Assembly: GCA_964628295.1 (NCBI GenBank)
Contig: CAZVLS010000002.1
Span: forward strand, 310,001 to 374,000
From: 12-FULL-67-14b sp964628295
GTDB taxonomy: Bacteria; Acidobacteriota; Vicinamibacteria; Vicinamibacterales; UBA2999
Direction: 5' to 3'
Length of the DNA: 64,000 nt
Made by a program: the position numbers and the translations under genes. This document shows positions 51,799 through 63,581 of this stretch, piece by piece (the first letter of the stretch is position 1; every line of letters starts with the position of its first letter). Below the pieces are notes generated by a model that saw only the letters and a list, made by a program, of their open reading frames with translations, was not told the DNA's origin and made no database searches.

Positions 51799-52775
51799 TG
51801 GCACCAGGGACTGGCGCACTCGCCTTCGTTGCACGGTGGTTTGATCCGTCGATCGTCGCTCGCGTGTTCGAACCGCTGATCGCCGACTGGCAGCGCGAGT
51901 GGCAGGATGCCCCACCCCGTCGTCGGTGGCACGTGTCCTTTCGCGCCTTCACTGCGTTCTGCTGCGCCGTCGTGGTCTCCAGTCCCGCGTTCCTCCGCGA
52001 ATCCACGCCGCCGGAAGTCTCGAACCGGATCGTGACGCGCATCGCGAGGTTCGCGCTCGTCGTCGCCGTACTGCAGACGCTGCCCTTTGCATGGGAATCC
52101 GAGTTGTCGCTCGCGATGCTCCTGTTACTCATCCCCTCAGGCATTGCGTTCGCGTTTCCATTCGCAATGGTTGGCGCCGTCGACGCCATTCGCTGCGACC
52201 ACGCGCTGCCGCCTCACCGCGAACGCGCGGCCGTGATCAAGGTGGCAATTGGCGCCTTGATCTTCATGGTCGTCTTCGGAGGCTTCGTTGTTCCGGCCGC
52301 GAACCAGGCGTTCCGAGCGGCCGCCTACGAACGGACCTTGCGCGCCCGGGGCATGGACGATGCGCGCATCGATCGTATCCAGTCGAGCCCGTACGCTCCG
52401 GCGCGCGGCCTTCGTGAGCTGTCAACGTATGAACTCCTGACCGATCACGGTTTCACGGACGGCACGAGATACCTGCGCTCATATGTCGACCGCGAGTTGA
52501 ACAATCGCGCCTCACTGGCCTTGGTGCCGGTATTGCTTCTGTGGCTTCGATGGCGGATTCTCGACGTGCCGCGCAAGCGTTGGGCGCCACTTCCCGCGAC
52601 GGTCGTGGCCGTTGCCGCCATCGCCGGCTACGGGTTGCTTCGGTCTGTCGATGGCTACATCGAGGGCGGCCTGAACCAGTCGCAAGGGACAGGCGCGTGG
52701 TCGCCGCTAGCGGTTATCGCCATCGCCCTGTTCCTTGATTCGCGGCGGCGGACGAGGAGAGCGGCCGTCGCATGA
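51795..52775 (+). CDS. LptF/LptG-like membrane protein, first paralogue
   Basis: A 326-residue membrane protein with about six predicted helices. The N-terminus is a cytoplasmic segment (FVARWFDPSIVARVFEPLIADWQREWQDAP). Two helices follow, then FAFPFAMVGAVDA, then a helix ending FGGFVVPAANQAFR, an extracytoplasmic domain containing LRELSTYELLTD, and the C-terminal helices LALVPVLLLWLRWRIL and beyond. This order resembles divergent LptF/LptG (YjgP/YjgQ) permeases, but similarity is remote. It is coupled to PadR upstream and its paralogue downstream. Confidence 0.6.
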   Translation: MMAPGTGALAFVARWFDPSIVARVFEPLIADWQREWQDAPPRRRWHVSFRAFTAFCCAVVVSSPAFLRESTPPEVSNRIVTRIARFALVVAVLQTLPFAWESELSLAMLLLLIPSGIAFAFPFAMVGAVDAIRCDHALPPHRERAAVIKVAIGALIFMVVFGGFVVPAANQAFRAAAYERTLRARGMDDARIDRIQSSPYAPARGLRELSTYELLTDHGFTDGTRYLRSYVDRELNNRASLALVPVLLLWLRWRILDVPRKRWAPLPATVVAVAAIAGYGLLRSVDGYIEGGLNQSQGTGAWSPLAVIAIALFLDSRRRTRRAAVA

Positions 52776-53608
52776 GCATCACATCCCGCGCGCTTGCGTT
52801 CGCCTCGCTCTGGTTCGACGCCGCGACGGTTCACCGTGTCTTCGAGCCGCTGATCGCGGATGTGCAGCGCGAGTGCAGCGAGGCGCCGTCCTCACGCCGA
52901 TATTGGACATTGATGCGCGGTATGACCGCGTTCGCCACGACGATCGCGGTGCTCGGGCCGGGCAGACTGTTGCTGACACCAATTCCAGGCACAACGCTCC
53001 GAATCGTGGCCAGGCGGATGGCGACCTTTCGAGCCGTCGCTTGCTGCCTGCTCGCCATCCCCCTCTGGCTCAGTCTCAGCGCGACGCCATTTGAGCGGCG
53101 GATGCTGCTGTTGTCGTACATGCTGCCCCTGCTGTTTGGTTTTGCGTTCTCGCTGGTCTCGGCCTTCATCATCGACAGTGTTCGGCTGGGGCCGAGGGTG
53201 TCGCATTCCGAGCGCCTCGCCGCAGCACAGTTGGCGAGTGCCGCCGCGATCTTCGTCTTCATTTTCAGTGGCTGGGTGACTCCACAGTTCCGCGAGATGG
53301 TGCGCATCGAGACCGTCGGCAGCCTCCCTGATTCGGCCCGCGGCGTCCATGAACTCAGCACGCTGGAACTGGTGCTCGATCCGACGAGCGCGGCAGCCTA
53401 CGAACCTTATACGGGGGGCCGCGACCGCGGTACTCGGATCAGGGCGGAACTCCATGAACGGGCCTACGCAGTGGTGCTGCCGCTGTTGCTGGTGTGGCTA
53501 CGGTGGAAGGCGCTCGAAGTGCCGAAACGCGACTGGCTGCCGCTGCCGGCCAGCGCGGCCTCTGTGCTGTCAGGCGTCATGACCGGCGCCCTTTATCTCG
53601 GAATGTGA
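52772..53608 (+). CDS. LptF/LptG-like membrane protein, second paralogue
   Basis: A 278-residue paralogue of the preceding protein: ALAFASLWFDAATVHRVFEPLIADVQRE and VVLPLLLVWLRWKALEVPKRDWLPLPAS align clearly with the partner, as does the VHELSTLELVLD segment. The extracytoplasmic part is shorter. Two related subunits from one operon suggest a heterodimer. No ATPase gene is adjacent. It starts in a 4-bp overlap with the first paralogue. A hairpin at 53674-53694 lies downstream. Confidence 0.6.
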   Translation: MSITSRALAFASLWFDAATVHRVFEPLIADVQRECSEAPSSRRYWTLMRGMTAFATTIAVLGPGRLLLTPIPGTTLRIVARRMATFRAVACCLLAIPLWLSLSATPFERRMLLLSYMLPLLFGFAFSLVSAFIIDSVRLGPRVSHSERLAAAQLASAAAIFVFIFSGWVTPQFREMVRIETVGSLPDSARGVHELSTLELVLDPTSAAAYEPYTGGRDRGTRIRAELHERAYAVVLPLLLVWLRWKALEVPKRDWLPLPASAASVLSGVMTGALYLGM

Positions 53609-53673
53609 CGAGTGGGAATTGCGCTCGGCCTTCACTCCGGCTTGAGCAACTGGCTGTGCGCCTCCGCATTGGT

Positions 53674-53694
53674 GGGGTGGGGCCTGATCACCCC
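53674..53694. terminator. Hairpin between convergent genes
   Basis: GGGGTG (53674-53679) and CACCCC (53689-53694) form a 6-bp stem with a 9-nt loop, between the second LptF/G-like gene and the convergent membrane protein gene. Confidence 0.35.
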
Positions 53695-53732
53695 TTACCG
53701 GCGACAGCTGTTCGTCTCGGGGACGTAGCCCG

Positions 53733-55304
53733 TCAGAACAGCCGCATGGCGTAGCGGTCGCCGCCGACCCGCGGCTCGTAGTACTCCCGCACGTGATCGC
53801 GAAGGGCCAGCGCGCAGTCGGGTGACATCGCGAAGAATCCAAGAATCTGTTTGTTCGGCACGACCTCGATCTCGGCCACTTTCGTCCAGCTCGCCGGAAC
53901 GCGCTCGGGGACCCATGCCCAACCGAGCTGCACGATCGCGGCTGACGGGTGGAACGGCTTGGTCCACTGTTCGACGTCCGACGCGGTGTACTGTCCGTGA
54001 TTGACACGCCGGATGTTCAAGGGTTCGACATCGCCTAGCCCGAACATATCCAGGAACATAGCGTCGCCGAAGTAACTGAACGTGCCGATGTCGTTCACCA
54101 CGATCGGACCACCCGGGTAATAGCGATTCACGAAATCCGCGGCCTGGAGGTGCTCGAGGAAATTCTCGCGCGCCGCCGCGATCTCCTGCTCGGGATAGAT
54201 CGCGCGCATCGGCGACGAGATGGCGAGCATGAGGGCCGCGAGTGCGGCCGCAGGGACGAACGACCCCATCCTCGCTGAGAGACCGGCCGCGGCAGCCCCC
54301 ACCGCGACCACGCCAAAGCCGACCAGATAGGCGTCGTAGCGATACACCCAGAACAGCGACGAGAAGGCAAAGTGTGCGTGCAGCGCGGTCATCGCGACGA
54401 GCATCAGCGGCGCGAGCACATGCGCATGCCACACGGTGCGATGCCGCATCGCGGCCACGGTGGCCGCGACGATACCGGTGACGAGGACGACCAGGAGCGC
54501 CGGGTGGCGGCGGAACAGCTCGATGTCTTCCGCGCCCGGCAGCTTGAACAGCACGGCCAGTCCAGAAATCTGTTCCCCTCCGGCCTTCAGCAGCAGTGAG
54601 TTCGGCAGGAACATCGAGCCATTCGCGATCGAGATCAGGCCGAACACGATCAACGGCACCATGGCTGTCGCGCCGAGCGCGATGCCAGTGCCCAGGCGGC
54701 GGCGGAAGGCCAGCAACAGGCACACGACGCCGACCAGGAAGAAACCTTCGTAACGCGACGCGCCCAGTAACGCGCCGGCGATGCACAGCAGCGACCACTG
54801 GCGCGTGGTCATGCTTTCAGGGAGCTCGAGCGCGGCGACCGCGCGTTCGGCGAACCAGACGGTCAGCAGCAGGTGAAGTACATGCTCCATCCCCATCAAC
54901 ACGAGCGACGGCAGTTCCGCGGCCAGCACCAGGCCGGCAAGCACCACGATCCGCGCAGCCAGCGGCAGCGCGAGACGCTGCAGCAATCGATCACTGACGA
55001 ACAGGAGCAGGCTCGCGAAGATCAGGTTCAAGACCAGCGGCGTGGCTTCGCGAACACCGGTGACCACGTACGCGCCGGCGAGGGTCAGCGTCCAGAGCGG
55101 CGACGATGATGAAGATGAAAAGTGGTAGCGATTGACACCCCACACCCTGTGAGTGGCGAGGTTCTTCGCCATCCCCATGTGAATGTAGGTGTCGTCGAGG
55201 GGATAGACGAAGTGACCTTCGCCTTGCGCCTGCATCGCAGGCAGCGCGACGATCAGGCTGCCCGCCAGCAGCAGAGCTGCAATCGCGCACGGGAGGAACC
55301 GCAC
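53733..55304 (-). CDS. Multi-pass GT39-like glycosyltransferase or membrane protein
   Basis: A 523-residue integral membrane protein with roughly ten transmembrane helices. The first periplasmic loop carries FVYPLDDTYIHMGMAKNLATHRVWGVN, the Asp-Asp type catalytic motif of PMT/ArnT-like (GT-C) transferases. The C-terminal third is a soluble extracytoplasmic domain (VNDIGTFSYFGDAMFLDMFGLGDVEP). Probably transfers a sugar from a lipid carrier at the outer face of the inner membrane. Acceptor unknown; the nearest other glycan genes are at 62.2-64 kb. Confidence 0.75.
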   Translation of the reverse strand: MRFLPCAIAALLLAGSLIVALPAMQAQGEGHFVYPLDDTYIHMGMAKNLATHRVWGVNRYHFSSSSSSPLWTLTLAGAYVVTGVREATPLVLNLIFASLLLFVSDRLLQRLALPLAARIVVLAGLVLAAELPSLVLMGMEHVLHLLLTVWFAERAVAALELPESMTTRQWSLLCIAGALLGASRYEGFFLVGVVCLLLAFRRRLGTGIALGATAMVPLIVFGLISIANGSMFLPNSLLLKAGGEQISGLAVLFKLPGAEDIELFRRHPALLVVLVTGIVAATVAAMRHRTVWHAHVLAPLMLVAMTALHAHFAFSSLFWVYRYDAYLVGFGVVAVGAAAAGLSARMGSFVPAAALAALMLAISSPMRAIYPEQEIAAARENFLEHLQAADFVNRYYPGGPIVVNDIGTFSYFGDAMFLDMFGLGDVEPLNIRRVNHGQYTASDVEQWTKPFHPSAAIVQLGWAWVPERVPASWTKVAEIEVVPNKQILGFFAMSPDCALALRDHVREYYEPRVGGDRYAMRLF

Positions 55305-55443
55305 GCGCTATCTTCCACGATTTCGAACTGCGATTGAATTTGTATCGAGATAATTCTTCAGCCACCTCGCGCTGCCCAGGCGTCCATCAACTGCTGAGCT
55401 TGACGCGTACGCTCTGTGGCATCATTGCGACGAGGTCACGACC

Positions 55444-55833
55444 ATGCAGACTCGTCTATTCAGCGCCATTGCGCTGGCATGCGCACTCGCCGGTATCGCA
55501 GCAGCGGCATCGCAGCCGTCATCGGACGACGAACGCCGTGCGGCAATCACCGTGATGCGCGCCATCAACACCGCGGAGCACGCGCTCAAACAGTCCACCG
55601 GCAAGTTCGTGGCGCTCGACGCCATTGTCGATCACCCGGCGATGGCCCGCGTTCGCGCCAACATTGCAGCCGACGGCGCCAGACTCATGCATCAGGGCGC
55701 GCAGCTCAGGCTCGCGCTTAATCAGGATGCGCTTGGTTACCAGGTGATGGTCGTTCCCGCAGCCACGTGCGGCACCGCCGCGTTCAGCGATGAACGCGGA
55801 ATGATCTATACGGGTAAGGTTTTGGATTGTTAA
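55444..55833 (+). CDS. Small secreted protein, unknown function
   Basis: A 129-residue exported protein (signal peptide LFSAIALACALAGIAAAA). The mature N-terminal helix DDERRAAITVMRAINTAEHALKQSTGKFVALDAIVDHP is amphipathic and vaguely pilin-like. The C-terminus has two cysteines (ATCGTAAF and VLDC) that could form a disulfide. I recognise no family. It stands alone in a spacer between two minus-strand genes and ends at a hairpin element shared with the convergent lpd gene. Confidence 0.6.
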   Translation: MQTRLFSAIALACALAGIAAAASQPSSDDERRAAITVMRAINTAEHALKQSTGKFVALDAIVDHPAMARVRANIAADGARLMHQGAQLRLALNQDALGYQVMVVPAATCGTAAFSDERGMIYTGKVLDC

Positions 55834-55860
55834 AGGCGGGTCTGAAGACCCGCCTCTACA
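55834..55860. terminator. TGTAG-type palindrome between convergent genes
   Basis: Perfect 8-bp stem GGCGGGTC/GACCCGCC with loop TGAA (TTCA on the minus strand), flanked by TCTACA, which is TGTAGA on the minus strand. Same skeleton as the hairpins at 35265 and 37633 but with a different stem sequence. Confidence 0.6.
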
Positions 55861-55867
55861 GGATCGC

Positions 55868-57280
55868 TTACGACTTCTTCTTCGGCTTGAAGACGTGCGT
55901 CGCCTGGCCGAAGAACACTTCGGCCGACTCCATCAGCGTCTCGCTCAGCGTCGGGTGTGGGTGAATCGACAGCTTCAGGTCTGACGCGGTCATCCCCATT
56001 TCGATCGCGACGACGCCTTCGGCGATCAGCTCGCCGGCGCCCGAGCCCGCAATGCCGACGCCCAGGATGCGTTCCGTCTCAGGGTCGATGATCAGCTTCG
56101 TCATCCCGTCGACGCGGTCGATCGCAATGGCGCGACCGGAGGCCGGCCACGGGAACTTCGTGACCTCGACCTTCAAGCCCTGCTTTTCGGCATCGGCCTC
56201 GGTGAGGCCCGCCCACGCCACTTCGGGATCGGTGAACACGACCGCGGGGATCGCCGCCGGTTCGAACACCGCCTTCTGCCCTTCGATCGCTTCCACCGCG
56301 ACGCGCGCTTCGTGCGACGCCTTGTGCGCGAGCATCGGCTCACCGGCGACGTCGCCAATGGCAAAGATCGTCGGCTCCGCGGTGCGGCGCTGGCCGTCGG
56401 TTTCGATGAAGCCCTTCGCGTCGACCTTGACGCGGGTCTTATCGAGGCCGTCGATCTTCGCATTCGGGCGGCGGCCGATCGACACCAGCACGTAGTCGTA
56501 GGTGGCTTCCTTGGGGGCGCCCTCGCCCTCGAAGCTGACGGTGACGTTCTTGTCCGTCGCCTTCATCGAGGTGACTTTGGTCGAGACCATGACTTTCTCG
56601 AAGGTCTTCTCAACACGCTGCGCGAGGAACTTGACGAGATCGCGATCGGCTCCCGGTAACAGACCCGGTGTCATTTCGACGACCGACACCTTTGTGCCGA
56701 GAGCCGCATAGACCGAGCCCAACTCAAGACCGATGTAACCGCCGCCGATCACGAGCAGCGACTTCGGAATCTCCGGCAGGTCGAGCGCGCCGGTGGAATC
56801 GAGCACGCGTGGCGAATCGATCGACAGCGACGGGATCTTCGTCGGCAGCGAGCCGAGCGCGAGGATCATGTAGTCGACGTTGACGGTCCCCGTGCCGCCA
56901 TCGCTCTTCTTCACCGCGATGGTCTTCGGATCGACGATCGACGCCCAGCCCTGGATGTAGTTGACCTTGCGGAACTTCGACACCTGGCCGGTGCCGCTCG
57001 TCAGCTTTTCGACGACGCGATTCTTGTAGTCGCGGAGCTTGTTGATGTCGACCTTGGCAGGACCGAATTCGACGCCCCAGTCCTTGGCGTGCTTCGACTC
57101 GTCGATCAGCTTGGCAACATGCAGCAGCGCCTTCGACGGAATGCAGCCGCGATACAGGCAGACGCCGCCGGGGTTCTTCTCGTTATCAATGAGCGTGACC
57201 TGCATGCCGAGGTCGGCGGCGTAAAACGCTGCCGCGTACCCGCCAGGGCCAGCGCCAATTACAGCTACGTGGTGTGACAC
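55868..57280 (-). CDS. lpd: Dihydrolipoyl dehydrogenase (E3)
   Basis: A 470-residue flavoprotein disulfide reductase. The FAD-binding motif is VIGAGPGGYAAA, the redox-active disulfide is Cys41-x4-Cys46 (GGVCLYRGCIPSK), the NAD motif is IGGGYIGLELGS, and the C-terminal HPHPTLSETLMES supplies the catalytic His-Glu pair. It reoxidises dihydrolipoamide on the E2 subunit. Third gene of aceE-aceF-lpd; it starts 6 bp after the aceF stop. Confidence 0.96.
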   Translation of the reverse strand: MSHHVAVIGAGPGGYAAAFYAADLGMQVTLIDNEKNPGGVCLYRGCIPSKALLHVAKLIDESKHAKDWGVEFGPAKVDINKLRDYKNRVVEKLTSGTGQVSKFRKVNYIQGWASIVDPKTIAVKKSDGGTGTVNVDYMILALGSLPTKIPSLSIDSPRVLDSTGALDLPEIPKSLLVIGGGYIGLELGSVYAALGTKVSVVEMTPGLLPGADRDLVKFLAQRVEKTFEKVMVSTKVTSMKATDKNVTVSFEGEGAPKEATYDYVLVSIGRRPNAKIDGLDKTRVKVDAKGFIETDGQRRTAEPTIFAIGDVAGEPMLAHKASHEARVAVEAIEGQKAVFEPAAIPAVVFTDPEVAWAGLTEADAEKQGLKVEVTKFPWPASGRAIAIDRVDGMTKLIIDPETERILGVGIAGSGAGELIAEGVVAIEMGMTASDLKLSIHPHPTLSETLMESAEVFFGQATHVFKPKKKS

Positions 57281-57286
57281 TCGCCT

Positions 57287-58686
57287 CTACCCTCTCAGCG
57301 TCAACGCGAACGGATTCTCGAGAGCTTCGGCAACCCAGCGCAGGAAACGAATGGCGTCGGCGCCGTCGATCAGCCGGTGATCGTAGCTGAGCGAGAGCGG
57401 CAGCATCTGGCGCGGCTCGAACTCCTTGCCGTTCCACACCGGCTCGAACACGCCGCGCGAGATGCCGAGGATCGCGACCTCGGGCCAGTTGACGATCGGC
57501 GTGAACGCCGTGCCGCCAATGCCACCGAGATTCGAAATCGACATCGAGCCGCCGGACATGTCGTCGAGCGACAGCTTGCGGTCCTTCGCCTTGTCGGCGA
57601 GCTGCTGAATCTCTACTGACAGTTGGATGAGGTTCTTCTGGTCGACGTTACGCAGCACCGGCACGAGCAGGCCGTTCGGCGTATCCACCGCAATGCCAAC
57701 GTTGATGTACTTCTTGTAGACGATCGCCTCGCCGGCGGCGTCCACCGAGGCGTTGAACTGCGGGAACACCTTCAACGCGCTGGCGATCACCTTGGCGGCG
57801 ACCGCGGTCACGGTGAGGTTGCCGCCGGCTTTCGCCACTTCCTCGCGGTACTTCTTGCGCACCTGTTCGAGGGCGGTGATATCGGCCTTGTCGAACTGGG
57901 TGACGTGCGGAATCGTGTTCCACGCGTAGCTGAGGTGCTCGGCCGTCTTGCGGCGGATGCCGCTCATCGGCTTGCTCTCGACCTCGCCGAACTTCGTAAA
58001 GTCCGGAAGCGCCCGCGCGGCAATGCCGGCACGCGCCACGCCGCTGGCCGCCGCGGCCTGGCCGCTGCTGCCGATGCTGTTCATCACGCGCTTCGAGAAT
58101 TCCTTCACATCGTCTTGCGTGATGCGTCCACCAGGACCGGTGCCCGGCACCTGCGTGATGTCGACGCCGATCTCACGGGCAAGACGCCTCACTGAAGGGG
58201 CAGCCGGAGCGCTTGTGACCTGCGCTGACGGTGCGCTCGTCGCCGCCGCTTGCGGCCTGCCGGCGGCAATTGGATGCACCGAGGCCTTGGGTCGATCAGG
58301 TGCCGGGGGGGCCTCAGCCGCAGCGGGTGCCTCTTGTGCTTGCGGTGCCTGAGGTGCCTGGGTTGGTGCTGGTGCGGCATCCTGCTTCGGTGCTTCTTCC
58401 TTTTGCACCGAGCCCTTGTCACCTGAGGCACCATTGGCACCAGAGGCACCAGCCGCACCATCGAGCGTCAGAATCGCCTGGCCGGGCTTAACTTTGTCGC
58501 CGGCTTTGACGTTGATTGCGGTGACTTTACCGGCAACGTCAGAAGGCACTTCGATCGTGGCCTTGTCGGTCTCGAGTTCGAGCACCGACTGATCCACCTT
58601 GAGCGTGTCGCCGACCTTGACGAGGACTTTCAGAACATCGCCCTGGGCGACGCCGTCGCCCAGGTTGGGGATTTTGAACTCTGCCA

Positions 58687-58687
<1 letters not shown>
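57287..58687 (-). CDS. aceF: Dihydrolipoamide acetyltransferase (E2 of pyruvate dehydrogenase)
   Basis: A 466-residue E2. One lipoyl domain (1-75) with the lipoylated Lys42 (LETDKATIEV), a long Ala/Pro/Gln linker (about 80-160), a peripheral-subunit-binding domain (VRRLAREIGVDITQVPGTGPGGRITQDDV, about 163-200) and the catalytic core with the HxxxD motif SYDHRLIDGADA near the end. It transfers the acetyl group to CoA and forms the core of the complex. It overlaps the aceE stop by one base. Confidence 0.95.
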
Positions 58688-61365
<2,678 letters not shown>

Positions 61366-61472
61366 GGCCGGGCTAGACCTTCCTTATAGGTATCGCGCTT
61401 CGTAATTGGCAAACACACCATTCTAGCGGGGTTAGGCCCCGAATGGAAAGCGTCCGGGCACCCGAAACCGCC

Positions 61473-61495
61473 TGTAACATGTTGTAACGACAACA
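61473..61495 (+). promoter_or_regulatory. Repeats before the uracil-DNA glycosylase gene
   Basis: TGTAAC occurs at 61473 and 61483 (10-bp spacing), and TGTTGT (61480-61485) with ACAACA (61490-61495) forms an inverted repeat just before the ATG at 61497. A repressor site or a translation-blocking hairpin are both possible. Confidence 0.3.
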
Positions 61496-61496
61496 C

Positions 61497-62207
61497 ATGA
61501 GCGTTTCTGGTCGAAAGCATCCGTCTTCTCTGTCGGCCGTTCAGACCGCCATCATTAGCTGCGAGCGTTGCCCACGCCTGCGCAGCTATTGCCGGGAGGT
61601 GGGCCGGGCCCGGAAGGCCGCCTTCCGCGACCACGTTTATTGGGCCAGACCGGTGCCCGGGTTCGGGGACCCGAAGGCCCGGATCCTGATCCTGGGCCTC
61701 GCGCCGGCCGCCCATGGCGCCAACCGGACCGGCCGGGTATTCACGGGGGATGGCGTTGGCGCGTCTGGCGACTTCCTGATGTCGGCGTTGAAGCGCGCCG
61801 GCCTCTCGAATATCGCGACGTCTCAACGCACAGATGACGGACTCGAGTTGCGCGACGTCTATATCGCGGCGGCCGTCCGTTGCGCACCGCCGGCCAACAA
61901 GCCGCTTCCCGAAGAAGTCGAGCGGTGCCTCCCCCACTTGATCGACGAGATCGCACACCTCCCCAACCTCCAGGTCATCGTCGCCCTCGGCAAGATCGCG
62001 TGGGATGCGTGGCTCAGAGTCTGCGCGCTTCGGGGTGATCCGATTCCCAAGCCTCGCCCGGTGTTCGGCCACGGCGCAACCGCCACGATCGGTAATCTGG
62101 CGATGTTCGGGATCTACCATCCTTCGCGGCAGAACACGAACACCGGCCTGCTGACGCCGCCGATGTACGACGACGTTTTTCGGGCCGTCCGCCGAACCCT
62201 GCGCTAA
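61497..62207 (+). CDS. Uracil-DNA glycosylase, family 5 (UDGb)
   Basis: A 236-residue DNA-repair glycosylase of the iron-sulfur type. Four cysteines for a 4Fe-4S cluster are in SCERCPRL, SYC-like and AAVRCAPP/EERCL positions. The catalytic-pocket motif GLAPAAHGANRTGRVFTGD and the HPSRQNT motif are those of UDGb, which removes uracil and some other deaminated bases from DNA. It is divergent from aceE and co-directional with the next membrane protein gene, 3 bp away. Confidence 0.9.
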   Translation: MSVSGRKHPSSLSAVQTAIISCERCPRLRSYCREVGRARKAAFRDHVYWARPVPGFGDPKARILILGLAPAAHGANRTGRVFTGDGVGASGDFLMSALKRAGLSNIATSQRTDDGLELRDVYIAAAVRCAPPANKPLPEEVERCLPHLIDEIAHLPNLQVIVALGKIAWDAWLRVCALRGDPIPKPRPVFGHGATATIGNLAMFGIYHPSRQNTNTGLLTPPMYDDVFRAVRRTLR

Positions 62208-62210
62208 CCT

Positions 62211-62246
62211 TTGAACGCATTGAACGCGCTGAACTCTTTGAACCGA
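62211..62246 (+). repeat. Four TTGAACGCN nonamers at a gene start
   Basis: TTGAACGCA, TTGAACGCG, CTGAACTCT and TTGAACCGA run from 62211 to 62246, covering the first twelve codons of the next gene and including its possible TTG start codons. Confidence 0.7.
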
Positions 62247-63581
62247 CGTCGCGACATTGCCATCGCGGTCGCGCTGTTCGCGTATGTCCTCGCGATCCGC
62301 ACGTACGATGTCGCGACGACGTTCTTGATGCTTGGCGAGCAGACGCGCGACTGGACCATCGCGCTCGGCGGCCTCACTGACCTGCCGCTGGTCGGCGCGC
62401 CCAGCACCGCGGGCGGCCGCGGCTTCGGCCCCGCCTACTACTACCTGCTGTGGCTCGGGCGCGTCACGATCGGTCCCTTCATGGACAACCTGCCGCATGC
62501 CGGCGGCGTGACCGTGGCCTTGCTCCAATCCATCGCCGATGTGTGGCTGTTCATGGCGCTGTCGCGCCGCACGCACTGGGCACTCGCACTCCCCACCTGC
62601 CTGCTGATCGCGACCGGGCCGTTTGATATCGCCATTTCGTCGGTGATCTGGAATCCGCCGGTCTCCGCTGCGCTGATCAAGATGGCCGTGGCAATGGCCC
62701 TGTCGCTGCAACCGGCATCGCCGCTCTGGCACACCGCCGTCGCGGCCGGACTCGCGTGGGCAGCGGTGCAGGCACACCTGTCGGGCATCTTCATCGCCGC
62801 ACCACTGCTCGCTGCACTCGCACTCCGCACGTTCGTCGAACGCCCGTCGAACACCTGGCGAACGCTCGTCGAACGGTCGCTCGTCGTGGCCGGCGTTGTG
62901 TTGGTCCTGCAGATCCCGTTTCTGATTTCGATGGTCTCCGACCCTTCTGCGCCGGCCGGACCCTCGACGGCGATCGCGGGGCTGACCAATCCGCAGGCCT
63001 TTCACCCGTGGCAGGCGTACGACAGCGTCACGAGCATCACCGGCAACCTGGTGCTGCCGCTGAGCGATGCGCCGCTGGTGTTTGCCATCGCGACGTTGCT
63101 CGCTGGCGCCATCGTGGCGTTCGCGTATCGTCGCGATCCGATCGTCCTCGCCGTCACCATTGGCGCCGTGATCACCGCGACGCTGCTGTTCACAACGTCG
63201 ACGAGGAGCTACGACGGCTACTGGTTCATCCCCCTGGTGCCGGCACTGGCGCTGATGTTCGCCATGACGCTCGCCGCCATTCCGTGGCAGCAGGCCTTGC
63301 TGCCGATTGGCCTGGCACTGACGGTGTGGCTGGCGATCTGGCAGCCGGCGCGTCTCGAGCAATCGCTCGCGTATTTCGAGTATCCGCAGTACGACGCGAT
63401 GCTGCGCGGATCGCGCGAGATCGCGTTGCGGGCGCCGGTGGTGCGCGACATCAAGGTGTCGTTTGATGTGCATCCGACCATGGACCGGCACTTCATTTAC
63501 ACGATCCTCGGCGGCCGCATCGACAACCAGGCGCTCTACACCGCCGTCATCAATGCCGACGGCTCGGTGAGGCTCGAGTGA
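62211..63581 (+). CDS. Multi-pass membrane protein, probable GT-C glycosyltransferase
   Basis: A 456-residue membrane protein with about ten helices. The segment GGRGFGPAYYYLLWLGRVTIGP after the first helices and the soluble C-terminal domain resemble ArnT/GT39-like transferases, although the Asp motif in the first loop is not obvious. The start is uncertain: the frame opens with TTG at 62211 in a nonamer repeat (NALNALNSLN), and later TTG or GTG codons are possible. It lies 3 bp after the glycosylase gene and overlaps the next glycosyltransferase by 4 bp, so it probably works with it. Confidence 0.65.
   Translation: MNALNALNSLNRRRDIAIAVALFAYVLAIRTYDVATTFLMLGEQTRDWTIALGGLTDLPLVGAPSTAGGRGFGPAYYYLLWLGRVTIGPFMDNLPHAGGVTVALLQSIADVWLFMALSRRTHWALALPTCLLIATGPFDIAISSVIWNPPVSAALIKMAVAMALSLQPASPLWHTAVAAGLAWAAVQAHLSGIFIAAPLLAALALRTFVERPSNTWRTLVERSLVVAGVVLVLQIPFLISMVSDPSAPAGPSTAIAGLTNPQAFHPWQAYDSVTSITGNLVLPLSDAPLVFAIATLLAGAIVAFAYRRDPIVLAVTIGAVITATLLFTTSTRSYDGYWFIPLVPALALMFAMTLAAIPWQQALLPIGLALTVWLAIWQPARLEQSLAYFEYPQYDAMLRGSREIALRAPVVRDIKVSFDVHPTMDRHFIYTILGGRIDNQALYTAVINADGSVRLE

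Noticed and set aside
58260..58450. GGTGCC/GGCACC-rich stretch as an intergenic repeat
   Set aside because: It is the coding sequence of the Ala/Pro/Gln-rich flexible linker of aceF, which is normal for E2 subunits.
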